This document shows, piece after piece, positions 1 to 8,004 of a DNA stretch of 64,000 nucleotides. A program made the translations under genes and the position numbers. The DNA is from Cytophagaceae bacterium (GTDB taxonomy: Bacteria > Bacteroidota > Bacteroidia > Cytophagales > Spirosomataceae): positions 62,001 through 126,000 of the forward strand of contig JAIXWQ010000011.1 of the NCBI GenBank assembly GCA_027491195.1, read 5' to 3'. Position 1 is the stretch's first letter; every line of letters begins with the position of its first letter. The notes beneath the pieces are model-generated. The model saw only the letters and a program-made list of their open reading frames with translations, searched no databases and was not told the origin of the DNA.

Positions 1-6
1 GTTTAT

Positions 7-14
7 TAACTTTG
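7..14 (+). promoter_or_regulatory. Putative -7 promoter box for queD-lpxB
   Basis: The octamer TAACTTTG fits the Bacteroidota -7 consensus TAnnTTTG and lies about 60 bases upstream of the chosen queD start. The matching -33 element would fall outside the window, so only half of the promoter can be judged. Confidence 0.35.
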
Positions 15-73
15 TACAATTATTGGAACTCTGCTATTGTTTTCCCAGAGTCCCTCCACAAAAACTGAAAACA

Positions 74-493
74 ATGGTATACGTCATCCGTAAGGAACAT
101 TTTAATGCGGCTCACCGCTTATTCAATCCAGCCTGGTCAGAAGAGAAGAATCATGAGGTTTTTGGACCTTGTGCAAACAATAATTGGCATGGTCATAACT
201 TTGAACTAATCGTAACGGTGAAAGGGATGCCTGATCCAGATACGGGATTTGTGTATGATTTAAAGCAATTAGGCGACTTAATTAAAGCAGAAATTATCGA
301 TAAAGTAGATCATAAGAATCTGAATCTAGATGTGGACTTTATGCTTGGGAAACTAGCTAGTTGCGAGATACTTGTGATGGAATTTTGGAAAATTTTAGAT
401 CCCAAAATTAAGGAAACCTCTGATACTGCTACGCTACACAAAATACATTTGATCGAAACAAATAAGAACTCGGTCGAATACTTCGGGGAATAA
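74..493 (+). CDS. queD: 6-pyruvoyl-tetrahydropterin / 6-carboxytetrahydropterin synthase family protein
   Basis: This small cytosolic zinc enzyme of the PTPS/QueD family converts dihydroneopterin triphosphate, either to 6-carboxytetrahydropterin (queuosine and other 7-deazaguanines) or to a pyruvoyl pterin. I count 139 residues from the ATG at 74; an in-frame ATG at 23 would add a non-homologous N-terminus. Likely zinc ligands are His14 in FNAAHRL and His39 and His41 in WHGHN. Cys33 is the likely catalytic cysteine. DLKQL, VDHKNLN and the C-terminal SVEYFGE are family signatures. The spacing Cys-x5-His-Gly-His matches eukaryotic-type PTPS rather than the shorter Cys-x3-HGH of E. coli QueD, so the exact product is open. 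The stop is followed after one base by lpxB, suggesting co-transcription. Confidence 0.85.
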   Translation: MVYVIRKEHFNAAHRLFNPAWSEEKNHEVFGPCANNNWHGHNFELIVTVKGMPDPDTGFVYDLKQLGDLIKAEIIDKVDHKNLNLDVDFMLGKLASCEILVMEFWKILDPKIKETSDTATLHKIHLIETNKNSVEYFGE

Positions 494-494
494 A

Positions 495-1577
495 ATGAAA
501 TACTTCATCCTAGCTGGCGAAAAATCTGGGAATCTTCATGGTTCAAATCTTATCCAAGAAATCAACTTATTGGATAAAAAAGCAGAAATTCGGGCTTGGG
601 GTGGAGATGCCATGGCAGCTCAGGGGGCTGAAATCCTACAACACCACAATCAATTAGCCATTATGGGTATATTAGGTGTTATTCAAAACCTCCAACGCTT
701 AAAGGGATTATTCAAGACATTTGCAGACCAAATTGATTCCTTTCAACCTGATGCGGTCATCTTTATCGATTATGGAGGATTTAATCTAAAGGCGGCTAAG
801 ATTGCTAAAAAGAAAGGATTTCAAACTCACTTCTACATTGCCCCTAAAGTATGGGCTTGGAATAAGGGGCGAGTGAATGAATTGAAAAAATGGATTGATC
901 ACCTGTATGTTATCTTCCCATTTGAATTTGAGCTATTTACTAAAGCGGGAATTAATACTCAGTATGTAGGAAATCCTTTACAAGATGCCATTCAGGCATT
1001 TAAACCAAATCCTGCATTTACCTATCGAGATAAAAAATACATTGCCCTATTAGCCGGTAGTAGAAAGCAAGAAATTAAAACTGCTTTGCCTTTATTTGAA
1101 CAACTGGCAAAAGCTAATCCTGATTTACAATTTCTTATTGCAGGAATTAGTGATTGGAAGGAGTTATATCAAACAGAAATACCAGTTTTATTTGATCAAA
1201 CCTATGATGTAGTAAAATCCGCAGAAGTAGCGATTGTCACCTCAGGTACGGCGACTTTAGAAACCGCCTTATTACAAACACCACAAATTGTGGTTTATAA
1301 AACGGATTGGGTTTTCTATTCTTTGGCAAAAATCATCATTCAAATAAAATACATCTCCCTAGTAAACATTATCCTAGACAAATTAGCGGTCCCTGAATTG
1401 ATACAAGCTAATTTCTCAGTAGAGCACATGACCACAAAGCTAAGAGAACTTTTGTCGAAAGGAACTGCATATCAACAACAAAAGGAAGATTACCTCGCAT
1501 TAAAGCAAATGGTAGGCAATTCAGGTGCCTCTAAGAAGACGGCATCTTTTATTTACTCTGCAGCTTCAGCTAAATAA
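495..1577 (+). CDS. lpxB: Lipid-A-disaccharide synthase LpxB
   Basis: LpxB is a GT19 glycosyltransferase on the inner face of the cytoplasmic membrane. It joins UDP-2,3-diacylglucosamine and 2,3-diacylglucosamine-1-phosphate to make the lipid A disaccharide. The 360-residue length is close to the family norm. The N-terminal GEKSGNLHGSNL corresponds to the usual GE.SGD..GA loop; APKVWAWNKGRV and YVGNPLQDA are the conserved acceptor and donor-side motifs, and SGTATLETAL lies in the C-terminal nucleotide-sugar half. It starts one base after queD. Its last 25 bases overlap, tail to tail, the end of the acyltransferase on the other strand. Other lipid A genes lie at 57.7-60.9 kb. Confidence 0.95.
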   Translation: MKYFILAGEKSGNLHGSNLIQEINLLDKKAEIRAWGGDAMAAQGAEILQHHNQLAIMGILGVIQNLQRLKGLFKTFADQIDSFQPDAVIFIDYGGFNLKAAKIAKKKGFQTHFYIAPKVWAWNKGRVNELKKWIDHLYVIFPFEFELFTKAGINTQYVGNPLQDAIQAFKPNPAFTYRDKKYIALLAGSRKQEIKTALPLFEQLAKANPDLQFLIAGISDWKELYQTEIPVLFDQTYDVVKSAEVAIVTSGTATLETALLQTPQIVVYKTDWVFYSLAKIIIQIKYISLVNIILDKLAVPELIQANFSVEHMTTKLRELLSKGTAYQQQKEDYLALKQMVGNSGASKKTASFIYSAASAK

Positions 1578-2125
1578 TTTTTAATCCAAGACTTCTGAAC
1601 TCCGGGAATCGATTGATAATAACGAGCAATATCCAATTTATCTTTCTGGAAATCACCCGTTGTATAATACGGCTCTCTTATCTTGATTTCTTTATTTACA
1701 AAGTCAAAACCGATCATAATTAAGGGTACCTTAGCTCCGTCGGCTATATAATAAAATCCAGTTTTTAGCTCCTGTACATCCTTGCGAGTTCCTTCTGGAG
1801 CTAATACAGCATAGAAAGAATCCTTAGAATTATAGATATCTACAATGGCATCGACTAAATTTGATTTAGTCCCTCTGTTTACTGGATAACCGCCTAACCA
1901 CGAAAATATACCGCCAAAAGGTCCTTCAAATAATTCTTTTTTACCCCAAAACAAAATGGGAATCTTGAGCAAGGAACGGGCTCCTAATCCAATCGGAAAA
2001 TCTTTCCAAGTAGCATGTGGGCAAACAATAACTAATGCTTTCTTTAAATCGCGAGGCACCTCTCCTACTAATTTCCAACCCGCTAATTTAAAAAGAACAT
2101 CAAAAATCGGACTACTGACTAACAT
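1553..2125 (-). CDS. 1-acyl-glycerol-3-phosphate acyltransferase-like (PlsC family)
   Basis: This is a 190-residue acyltransferase of the PlsC/LPLAT fold, which transfers acyl groups onto lysophospholipid-type acceptors at the membrane. The catalytic H-x4-D motif is HATWKD, with His37 and Asp42, and the second conserved block is APEGTR near residue 110. It is shorter than typical PlsC (about 240 residues) and has no clear N-terminal membrane anchor, resembling the small acyltransferases common in Bacteroidota whose acceptor is unknown. Its start overlaps the end of the upstream HAD gene by 14 bases, so the two are probably translated from one message. The 3' end overlaps lpxB by 25 bases on the opposite strand. 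Confidence 0.75.
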   Translation of the reverse strand: MLVSSPIFDVLFKLAGWKLVGEVPRDLKKALVIVCPHATWKDFPIGLGARSLLKIPILFWGKKELFEGPFGGIFSWLGGYPVNRGTKSNLVDAIVDIYNSKDSFYAVLAPEGTRKDVQELKTGFYYIADGAKVPLIMIGFDFVNKEIKIREPYYTTGDFQKDKLDIARYYQSIPGVQKSWIKNYLAEAAE

Positions 2126-2738
2126 ATGAATCTAATATTTCTTGAATTTGACTATAATCTTTAGCGGGGTCTATCAAATAAGAAGCAATACCTAAACCTT
2201 TCGCAGAATTAATATTAGCAACATTATCATCAAAAAACAATACCTCTTGAACTTGAAGATTTTGTTCAGTCAACACTTGCTGATAAATAGCTGTATTGGG
2301 TTTGACTAAGCCCATATCAAAGGAAAAATACACCTGATCAAATAGACTAAACAAACTTTCACCGGACGGACCTAAACCGACTTGAGTAAATCGCTTCGCG
2401 TGTATGGAACTCGTATTACTTAATAAATAGAGTGAAAACCTAGATTTCAAAGACAAAATCCATTCATAGACACCTGCATGATACGATAAAAGTAAGGCAG
2501 AAAAGGCATCATCAAATTCAGCATCAGTACAGTTCAAAGCTAAATGAAAACGAATATGCTCCCTAAACTCTTGATCCGTTTGTTTTCCAGATTCGTAAGG
2601 GACCCACAGACTTTCCTGTTGAATCTTTTGTCCAATAGTCATTGAATCGTATGTTGAAAACGCAGAAAAGGCCTGATAAGTCAGTTCTAAATCAATGGGC
2701 AACAGAACATTACCTAAATCAAAGATGATTGCCTTCAT
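2112..2738 (-). CDS. HAD family hydrolase (YihX-like phosphatase)
   Basis: This is a 208-residue haloacid-dehalogenase-type hydrolase, probably acting on a small phosphorylated metabolite. Motif I is IFDLGNVLL with nucleophile Asp7; motif II is LLSNTSS; the motif III lysine is in VKPNTAIY; motif IV is FFDDNVANI. The D-L-G-N-V form of motif I is typical of the YihX/sugar-phosphatase branch of HAD subfamily IA. A cap of roughly 80 helical residues follows motif I. The gene starts 4 bases after the accA stop and runs into the acyltransferase gene, so accA, this gene and the acyltransferase look like one unit. The substrate cannot be told from sequence. Confidence 0.82.
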   Translation of the reverse strand: MKAIIFDLGNVLLPIDLELTYQAFSAFSTYDSMTIGQKIQQESLWVPYESGKQTDQEFREHIRFHLALNCTDAEFDDAFSALLLSYHAGVYEWILSLKSRFSLYLLSNTSSIHAKRFTQVGLGPSGESLFSLFDQVYFSFDMGLVKPNTAIYQQVLTEQNLQVQEVLFFDDNVANINSAKGLGIASYLIDPAKDYSQIQEILDSYVSQ

Positions 2739-2742
2739 CCTA

Positions 2743-3699
2743 CTATTCTATCACCTGTCCCATAGCTCCGAACTTATCAATTCGTTGCGCAATACGTGTA
2801 GCAGGATCTATAACGGACAAAACAGCTATTTCCTTCTTAATAACCTCTTTTAACTGGGCAGCTGCTTCTGTAGGATTTAAATGTGCTCCACCTAAAGGCT
2901 CTGGGATAATGCCATCTATTAACTTATTAGTAAGCATATCATTGGCCGTTAACTTCAATGCCTCTGCTGCTTGCTCTTTATAATTCCAACTTCTCCATAA
3001 AATAGAAGAACATGATTCGGGCGAAATAACAGAATACCACGTATTCTCCATCATCAAAACTCGGTCACCCACGGCGATACCTAAGGCTCCACCAGAAGCA
3101 CCCTCACCAATAATGACACAAATAACTGGCACCTTTAACATAAACATATCGCGAATATTACGTGCGATAGCCTCACCTTGACCTCTCTCCTCAGCTTCTA
3201 AACCAGGGAAAGCACCAGGTGTATCAATTAAACAAACGATAGGCTTATTAAACTTCTCTGCCATCTTCATCAGACGTAAAGCCTTACGGTATCCCTCCGG
3301 ATTAGGCATACCAAAATTACGGTACTGACGCTCTTTTGTATTGCGACCTTTTTGTTGACCAATAAACATCACAGACAATTCCCCATCAATGGTACCAAAA
3401 CCACCCACCATCGCCTTATCATCAGCCACATTGCGATCACCATGAATCTCAATGAACTCCTCGCACATGTGCTCTATGTAATCAAAAGTGTAAGGGCGGT
3501 CCGGATGTCTCGACAATTGAACACGCTGCCAACGCGTTAAATTCGAAAATGTTTCTTTTTTCAATTCTAAAATCTTATCAGTCAAAGAAGCAACAGCAGC
3601 TGTCACATCGACATTATTCTCTAATGCAAGCTTACGCATTTCGATCAACTTGTCTTCTAACTCAGCGATAGGCTTCTCAAATTCCAATAATGTTTTCAT
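2743..3699 (-). CDS. accA: Acetyl-CoA carboxylase carboxyltransferase subunit alpha
   Basis: AccA is the alpha half of the carboxyltransferase of acetyl-CoA carboxylase. It pairs with AccD to move CO2 from biotin to acetyl-CoA, giving malonyl-CoA, the first step of fatty acid synthesis. I take the start [15 protein letters not shown] at 3699, which gives 318 residues and matches the usual AccA N-terminus; an upstream in-frame ATG at 3720 adds seven unlikely residues. [14 protein letters not shown], the glycine-rich [15 protein letters not shown] and the [12 protein letters not shown] region near the end are AccA hallmarks. accD and the biotin subunits are not in the window. A -7 box lies about 20 bases upstream. 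Confidence 0.96.
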   Translation of the reverse strand: MKTLLEFEKPIAELEDKLIEMRKLALENNVDVTAAVASLTDKILELKKETFSNLTRWQRVQLSRHPDRPYTFDYIEHMCEEFIEIHGDRNVADDKAMVGGFGTIDGELSVMFIGQQKGRNTKERQYRNFGMPNPEGYRKALRLMKMAEKFNKPIVCLIDTPGAFPGLEAEERGQGEAIARNIRDMFMLKVPVICVIIGEGASGGALGIAVGDRVLMMENTWYSVISPESCSSILWRSWNYKEQAAEALKLTANDMLTNKLIDGIIPEPLGGAHLNPTEAAAQLKEVIKKEIAVLSVIDPATRIAQRIDKFGAMGQVIE

Positions 3700-3717
3700 A
3701 AAGCGTAAATTTTGATA

Positions 3718-3725
3718 CAAAAATA
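3718..3725 (-). promoter_or_regulatory. Putative -7 box of accA promoter
   Basis: On the minus strand the octamer reads TATTTTTG, fitting TAnnTTTG, 18 bases from the chosen accA start. This short leader supports the downstream start at 3699. No convincing -33 TTTG was found at the expected spacing. Confidence 0.4.
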
Positions 3726-3728
3726 AAA

Positions 3729-5153
3729 TTAAAGCTCGAAAGTATCTTCCTTCTGAGGCAAAATAACATCAGCATATCCTAATCCATTCAGAATAGACGA
3801 AAACTCTAACATACTAGCCTCTTCCCCATGCGAAAGAAATATTTTCTTGATTTTAGAAGGATTCTGTTGCTTCACAAAAGTCAAAAGCCCGGTCTGATCT
3901 GCGTGACCCGAGAAAACGTCAATTTTACGAATTTGGGCATTCACCTTATACTCTCTGTCCTTTACCACAATCATATCAGTGCCTGCTAATAGTTGACGAC
4001 CTAATGTTCCTTCTGCTGTATAACCAATCAATAAAATCGTGGCGTAGGTATTCGAAATATTGTCCGCAATATGCTGTTCAACACGTCCTCCTGAGATCAT
4101 TCCTGAAGAAGAAATGATGATACAAGGCTCTCGGTAATTGCGAATGGCCTTACTCTCCTTCTCTGTCTGAAGAAAAATCAAATTATCCACATCGAATAAT
4201 TCATCATTCTCTTTGTGAAACTCACGTGCTTCCGGATTTAAATAGGATAAGTATTTCGAATATATTTTAGTTGAACTACGACCCATTGGACTATCGGTAA
4301 AAACCCGAACAGCAGGGAAATTACGTTCTTCTATTAACTTATTCAAGGTGTATAATACCGCTTGCGTACGTCCTACAGAGAAAGCAGGGATCACAAGTCG
4401 ACCTGGACGATCGATGCATGTTTCTTTAATGACTTTTCCCAAAGCATCCATCGGACTATCCTTATCCTCATGAATACGATTGCCATAGGTTGTTTCGCAA
4501 ACTAAATAGTCAACTTCCGGGAAAGGCTGCGGATCGATATGTAAAGGATAATTCGAACGACCGATATCTCCACTAAATCCAATCGTTTTTGTCTGCCCAT
4601 TTTCAGTAACAGAAATCAACACATGCGCTGCACCTAATAAGTGACCAGCGGGTACGAAAGTAATTTCAAGGCCAGGGAATACAACAAATTTGCGATTAAA
4701 CTGAAGTGTCACGAAATTATCCAACGCATTCTCTACATCTTTTTGGAGATAAAGATCCCCTTTCCGAAGAAGACGATCCATCTGCTTATGCTTTTTGCGA
4801 CTCTCCCCTTGCGCTGCCTTTAAGCGACGTAAATGAAGACTAGCAGAATCCATCAAGAGAAGTTCGGCTAAATCAGCCGTAGGTGGTGTGCACAAGATTT
4901 GGCCTTCATATCCTTCGCGATAGAGCATCGGAATATTACCAGAGTGGTCAATGTGTGCGTGAGTTAAAATCACTAAATTAATTAGTGAGGCATCGAAGGA
5001 AAAGAAGGACTTTTGTTCAACCGGCTCTTCAAAGTCGATTTTACGCTCCATATCAGTTCCACAATCGATTAATATTTGGTAGCCATCCTCCAATTGCAAC
5101 AGAAACATACTTCCGGTTACTTGTCTGGCAGCACCTAAAAAGGATAATTGCAT
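3729..5153 (-). CDS. MBL-fold beta-CASP metallo-hydrolase (RNA-processing type exonuclease family)
   Basis: This is a 474-residue protein of the metallo-beta-lactamase superfamily with a beta-CASP insertion, the architecture of CPSF73/Ysh1-like nucleases that act on RNA. The metal motif is HAHIDH at residues 65-70. Further family blocks are [27 protein letters not shown], the beta-CASP segment with [10 protein letters not shown] and [15 protein letters not shown], and the C-terminal RMMBL-like part with [11 protein letters not shown] and LSHGEE. Function as an exo- or endoribonuclease is inferred from family; the target is unknown. It starts close to a hairpin in its own leader and lies upstream of accA on the same strand, with 29 bases between its stop and the accA start. 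Confidence 0.85.
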   Translation of the reverse strand: MQLSFLGAARQVTGSMFLLQLEDGYQILIDCGTDMERKIDFEEPVEQKSFFSFDASLINLVILTHAHIDHSGNIPMLYREGYEGQILCTPPTADLAELLLMDSASLHLRRLKAAQGESRKKHKQMDRLLRKGDLYLQKDVENALDNFVTLQFNRKFVVFPGLEITFVPAGHLLGAAHVLISVTENGQTKTIGFSGDIGRSNYPLHIDPQPFPEVDYLVCETTYGNRIHEDKDSPMDALGKVIKETCIDRPGRLVIPAFSVGRTQAVLYTLNKLIEERNFPAVRVFTDSPMGRSSTKIYSKYLSYLNPEAREFHKENDELFDVDNLIFLQTEKESKAIRNYREPCIIISSSGMISGGRVEQHIADNISNTYATILLIGYTAEGTLGRQLLAGTDMIVVKDREYKVNAQIRKIDVFSGHADQTGLLTFVKQQNPSKIKKIFLSHGEEASMLEFSSILNGLGYADVILPQKEDTFEL

Positions 5154-5168
5154 AGAATAAAGAAAATA

Positions 5169-5186
5169 GGGGCTACAAGAGCCCCC
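5169..5186 (-). terminator. Possible terminator or leader hairpin between pmoA-like gene and MBL gene
   Basis: GGGGCT and AGCCCC can form a 6-bp GC-rich stem with a 5-base loop. On the minus strand it is followed by a weak T-rich run (TATTTTC). It sits between the -7 box and the start codon of the MBL gene, so it could end the pmoA-like transcript or structure the MBL leader. Confidence 0.35.
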
Positions 5187-5195
5187 TTTACACTA

Positions 5196-5203
5196 CAAAA
5201 ATA
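5196..5203 (-). promoter_or_regulatory. Putative -7 box of the MBL hydrolase promoter
   Basis: TATTTTTG on the minus strand fits TAnnTTTG and is 42 bases upstream of the MBL start, in the 68-base gap after the pmoA-like gene. The GC-rich hairpin at 5169-5186 would lie in the resulting leader. No clear -33 box was seen. Confidence 0.35.
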
Positions 5204-5221
5204 AGAGTATTTTCTTAAAAA

Positions 5222-6256
5222 TTACTTGCTAGCAGCGAATTCTGCCTGAATTTTGTCTAATTCCTCTTTCGAGTTTAAACGATCGGAAATTAAGGTACGG
5301 TATCTAAAAGTGACAGATTCCCCTTTCTTCAACGTTAAATTACGCTCATCCTTCCCATTGCTAAATACTTTGGCCCCTAAAGGATTTACAGCAAACAGAC
5401 CATAACCACGTGCATGCCAATAACTTGGATAAGAAACATTAGCTGGATGGTCAAAAATAGTAACAGAGATAGCATGGTTATCCATCTCCCCGTGCAAATT
5501 CATCCATTTAGCGCGTGTACTCCAAACCGCCTCACCCTTTACTCCTTCTGAACTAAGATAATCCCCTGTTACACCTGTATTATCCATGACAGGTACTTTT
5601 GTCTCCACACCGTGTGCATCCGTAAACACATCGGGCTTATTCGACGGAATTTCTAATTGACGAGCTACTCGTATGGCAAACATACCGTCTTTCACGTCTT
5701 TGAATAAAACCTGATCAGCTACCGCGGTTAAAGTGGTGATGCGATCTACTGTTCTAGAGTCAGCCGTACCTGAAAAAACATAGGTCGTCTTTTCGGCTAA
5801 CACCTTTTGACCTTTTCCATCATTATCAATCCAATCGGCAGCCACTTCTAACAAACCTTTCTTTGCATCTTGCTTAACAATTGACGTATGTACAATCGTA
5901 CCCATCTTGTGGTTTTGCAATGAAGCGATGATGTTAGTCGAATTATTCCAATAATCAAATCCATTCACATCTTCATAATTCAACCACATGCCCACATGGT
6001 GTGGATGATCAATGCGTTCTCCAGCTCTAGGAGCCATCGGATAACCACGCGTAATGGTAGTTCCTTTTGCAGAGATTAAAGGAAACAAAACAGCTTTTTT
6101 AAGAACACCTTGCCCTGGAAAGAAATAAGACGTAAATGGTTTACCACCTACCTCTACGTCCACTGATGTCTTAGAAAATTTAAACGTAACTGGAAGATTT
6201 TGTGCAAAAGACGTAAATCCCACCAGTCCTAAACAGAAGCAAATTATTTTTTTCAT
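5222..6256 (-). CDS. DUF6807 family secreted protein (database name 'PmoA')
   Basis: This is a 344-residue exported protein beginning with a signal peptide (MKKIICFCLGLVGFTSFAQ). The body matches what I know of the family labelled 'methane oxygenase PmoA' (now DUF6807), a beta-rich, galactose-mutarotase-like fold found next to sugar-use genes in Bacteroidota and Planctomycetes. Recognisable segments are PGQGVLKKAVLFPLISAKGT, DHPHHVGMWLNYEDVNGFDYW and YPSYWHARGYGLFAVNPLG, the last two rich in His, Trp and Asp that could bind a ligand or metal. It has no relation to membrane methane monooxygenase. It is the last gene after susC and susD, separated from susD by a hairpin, which suggests attenuated co-expression and a role on the glycan or small molecule taken up. 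The true activity is unknown. Confidence 0.75.
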   Translation of the reverse strand: MKKIICFCLGLVGFTSFAQNLPVTFKFSKTSVDVEVGGKPFTSYFFPGQGVLKKAVLFPLISAKGTTITRGYPMAPRAGERIDHPHHVGMWLNYEDVNGFDYWNNSTNIIASLQNHKMGTIVHTSIVKQDAKKGLLEVAADWIDNDGKGQKVLAEKTTYVFSGTADSRTVDRITTLTAVADQVLFKDVKDGMFAIRVARQLEIPSNKPDVFTDAHGVETKVPVMDNTGVTGDYLSSEGVKGEAVWSTRAKWMNLHGEMDNHAISVTIFDHPANVSYPSYWHARGYGLFAVNPLGAKVFSNGKDERNLTLKKGESVTFRYRTLISDRLNSKEELDKIQAEFAASK

Positions 6257-6261
6257 AAGGC

Positions 6262-6301
6262 TTATTAAATAAAATTCCGAAGGCCACCAGGCCTCCGGAA
6301 T
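6262..6301 (-). terminator. Hairpin with T-rich tail between susD and the pmoA-like gene
   Basis: ATTCCGAAGGCC and GGCCTCCGGAAT form a 12-bp stem with one mismatch and loop ACCA. On the minus strand it is followed by TTTTATTTAAT. It fits a rho-independent terminator, probably partial, between a SusCD pair and its downstream gene. Confidence 0.65.
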
Positions 6302-6325
6302 CTAAATTAAGAAATCAAATTAATC

Positions 6326-7993
6326 TTAGTAACCTGAGTTTTGAGGGAAACCACCATTCTCAGATAAATCCACTTGCTTTTGTGGAATTGGACGAACATA
6401 GTGAATATCTCTCACACCTACAGCGGCATCTGTGTTATATAACTTAACACGCTCTACTAAGTTGTTCCAACGCTTCAAGTCCATCCAACGTGTTTGCTCA
6501 CCCGCAAGCTCACGCGCACGCTCTTCCATGATTAAGTTCATATCAACTGAAGTAACTTTCATCGCCTCTTCTTTACCTTTAGCAGCAGCACGTACACGAA
6601 CCTTGTTGATCGCATCAACAGCCTCAGCTTGCTTACCTAACTTGAATTGAGCTTCTGCTAACATCAAATAAGTATCTGCTAAACGATGTACGAAGTAATC
6701 ACGAGAACCATTTTCATACGTCATATCCGGACGAAGTGGATCGAAGAACTTCTGTAATGTAGGGAACAAAGCATAGTTATATAAACTAGGAACTAATACT
6801 TGGTATTTCTTAGCAGCACGTTCCGCTAATGGCATTTCGTAACCTGGAATGAAGATAGTAGTATCACCAGCCTTGTAAGTTACAGTTGCCTTAGAAATAT
6901 CAAATGCTGTATTATACGTTCCTGGTTTGTTAGATAACCAAGTATCCTTAAACGTCTTCTTGTAACGTGTATCATTCACGCGATCAGCAAATACCGTATT
7001 TAACAAGTACGGTGTAGGCTTCAAACGCTTAAATGGACGACCATTTACAACGTCACGTTGCATACCAGCTTGTGTATCATATTGCATACCAAAGTATAAG
7101 TGAAGTTTGTTACCCTGGTTATCCACAAATCCATTCGTTAAAGGATCAGATGTATATTGAACAGCGAAAATAACTTCATTATTCACTTGATTTGCTTGAT
7201 CAAAAACGGAAGCAAAATCAGGTAATAAGGCGAAACCATAGTTTGCAATAACCGTATTACATAATGTAGCCGCATTTGCATAATCGGTAGCTTCAGCAAA
7301 CTTAGAAGACGCACGTGTTAAATACACCTTAGCTAACAAGTTCTCAGCAGCTGGCTTAGTCGCACGACCATAATCCCCAGCAGCCTTAACTGCAGGTAAA
7401 ACTGCTATAGCTTCTTTTAAATCAGTTTCAATCTGCTTGTAAACTGCTTGCTCAGAAACACGAGTAGCTGCTTTAGTCGGACCTGTTGTTTCTTTTAAAC
7501 GTAAGTCTAAAGGTCCAAACTGTTGTACTAAAATGAAATAATAATGAGCACGTAAGTACTTCATCTCAGCTACGCGAGTAGCCTTTACTGCATCTGTGAT
7601 ACCAGTTACTGCGGGAGCACGATCAATAACCGCATTGATAGTATTGATACCTTTATATGTCTCATCCCATAATTCTGCCAAAATTGATACAGAAGAAGTT
7701 AGTTGAGAATCATAAAAGTGGAAACCTTTGAATGAACCATCGGCACCTGCACTATAAATATCCGTACCATATTCTGACATCGTTAATCCACGCTCTGTCG
7801 CATAGAAAGAACGAAGTGGCGTATAAGCAGCATTCGTAGCAGCCACGAATCCAGGAGTCGTAGCGATGTAATCATTACTGATGGAAGAAACGACTGTCTC
7901 TTTCAGTAGATCACTACATGAGGCAGTACCCAACATAATCGCTGAAGCAATACCTACTATTTTTAATGAATTTTTGATATATAAACTTTTCAT
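6326..7993 (-). CDS. RagB/SusD family nutrient-binding outer membrane lipoprotein
   Basis: SusD-type lipoproteins sit on the outer face of the outer membrane as a lid over a SusC-type channel and capture a glycan or peptide ligand. The 555-residue protein has a lipoprotein signal with lipobox LGTASC (Cys26), a TPR-rich helical N-terminal half (for example KYLRAHYYFILVQQFGPLDL), and the typical SusD C-terminus with DTYLMLAEAQFKLG, DAINKVRVRA, IMEERARELAGEQ and RWMDLKRW. It begins 11 bases after susC, the usual paired arrangement. The ligand cannot be read from sequence; the downstream DUF6807 gene hints at a carbohydrate or derivative. Confidence 0.95.
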   Translation of the reverse strand: MKSLYIKNSLKIVGIASAIMLGTASCSDLLKETVVSSISNDYIATTPGFVAATNAAYTPLRSFYATERGLTMSEYGTDIYSAGADGSFKGFHFYDSQLTSSVSILAELWDETYKGINTINAVIDRAPAVTGITDAVKATRVAEMKYLRAHYYFILVQQFGPLDLRLKETTGPTKAATRVSEQAVYKQIETDLKEAIAVLPAVKAAGDYGRATKPAAENLLAKVYLTRASSKFAEATDYANAATLCNTVIANYGFALLPDFASVFDQANQVNNEVIFAVQYTSDPLTNGFVDNQGNKLHLYFGMQYDTQAGMQRDVVNGRPFKRLKPTPYLLNTVFADRVNDTRYKKTFKDTWLSNKPGTYNTAFDISKATVTYKAGDTTIFIPGYEMPLAERAAKKYQVLVPSLYNYALFPTLQKFFDPLRPDMTYENGSRDYFVHRLADTYLMLAEAQFKLGKQAEAVDAINKVRVRAAAKGKEEAMKVTSVDMNLIMEERARELAGEQTRWMDLKRWNNLVERVKLYNTDAAVGVRDIHYVRPIPQKQVDLSENGGFPQNSGY

Positions 7994-8004
7994 TATTTCA
8001 GGGA

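Noticed and set aside
2729-2983. Plus-strand frame of 84 codons opposite accA and the HAD gene
   Set aside because: It lies inside conserved accA on the other strand, with no family motif; a shadow frame.
5222-6256. Methane monooxygenase subunit PmoA
   Set aside because: The database family name 'PmoA' is misleading: the protein is a soluble exported beta-rich protein with one signal peptide and no membrane helices like those of particulate methane monooxygenase.
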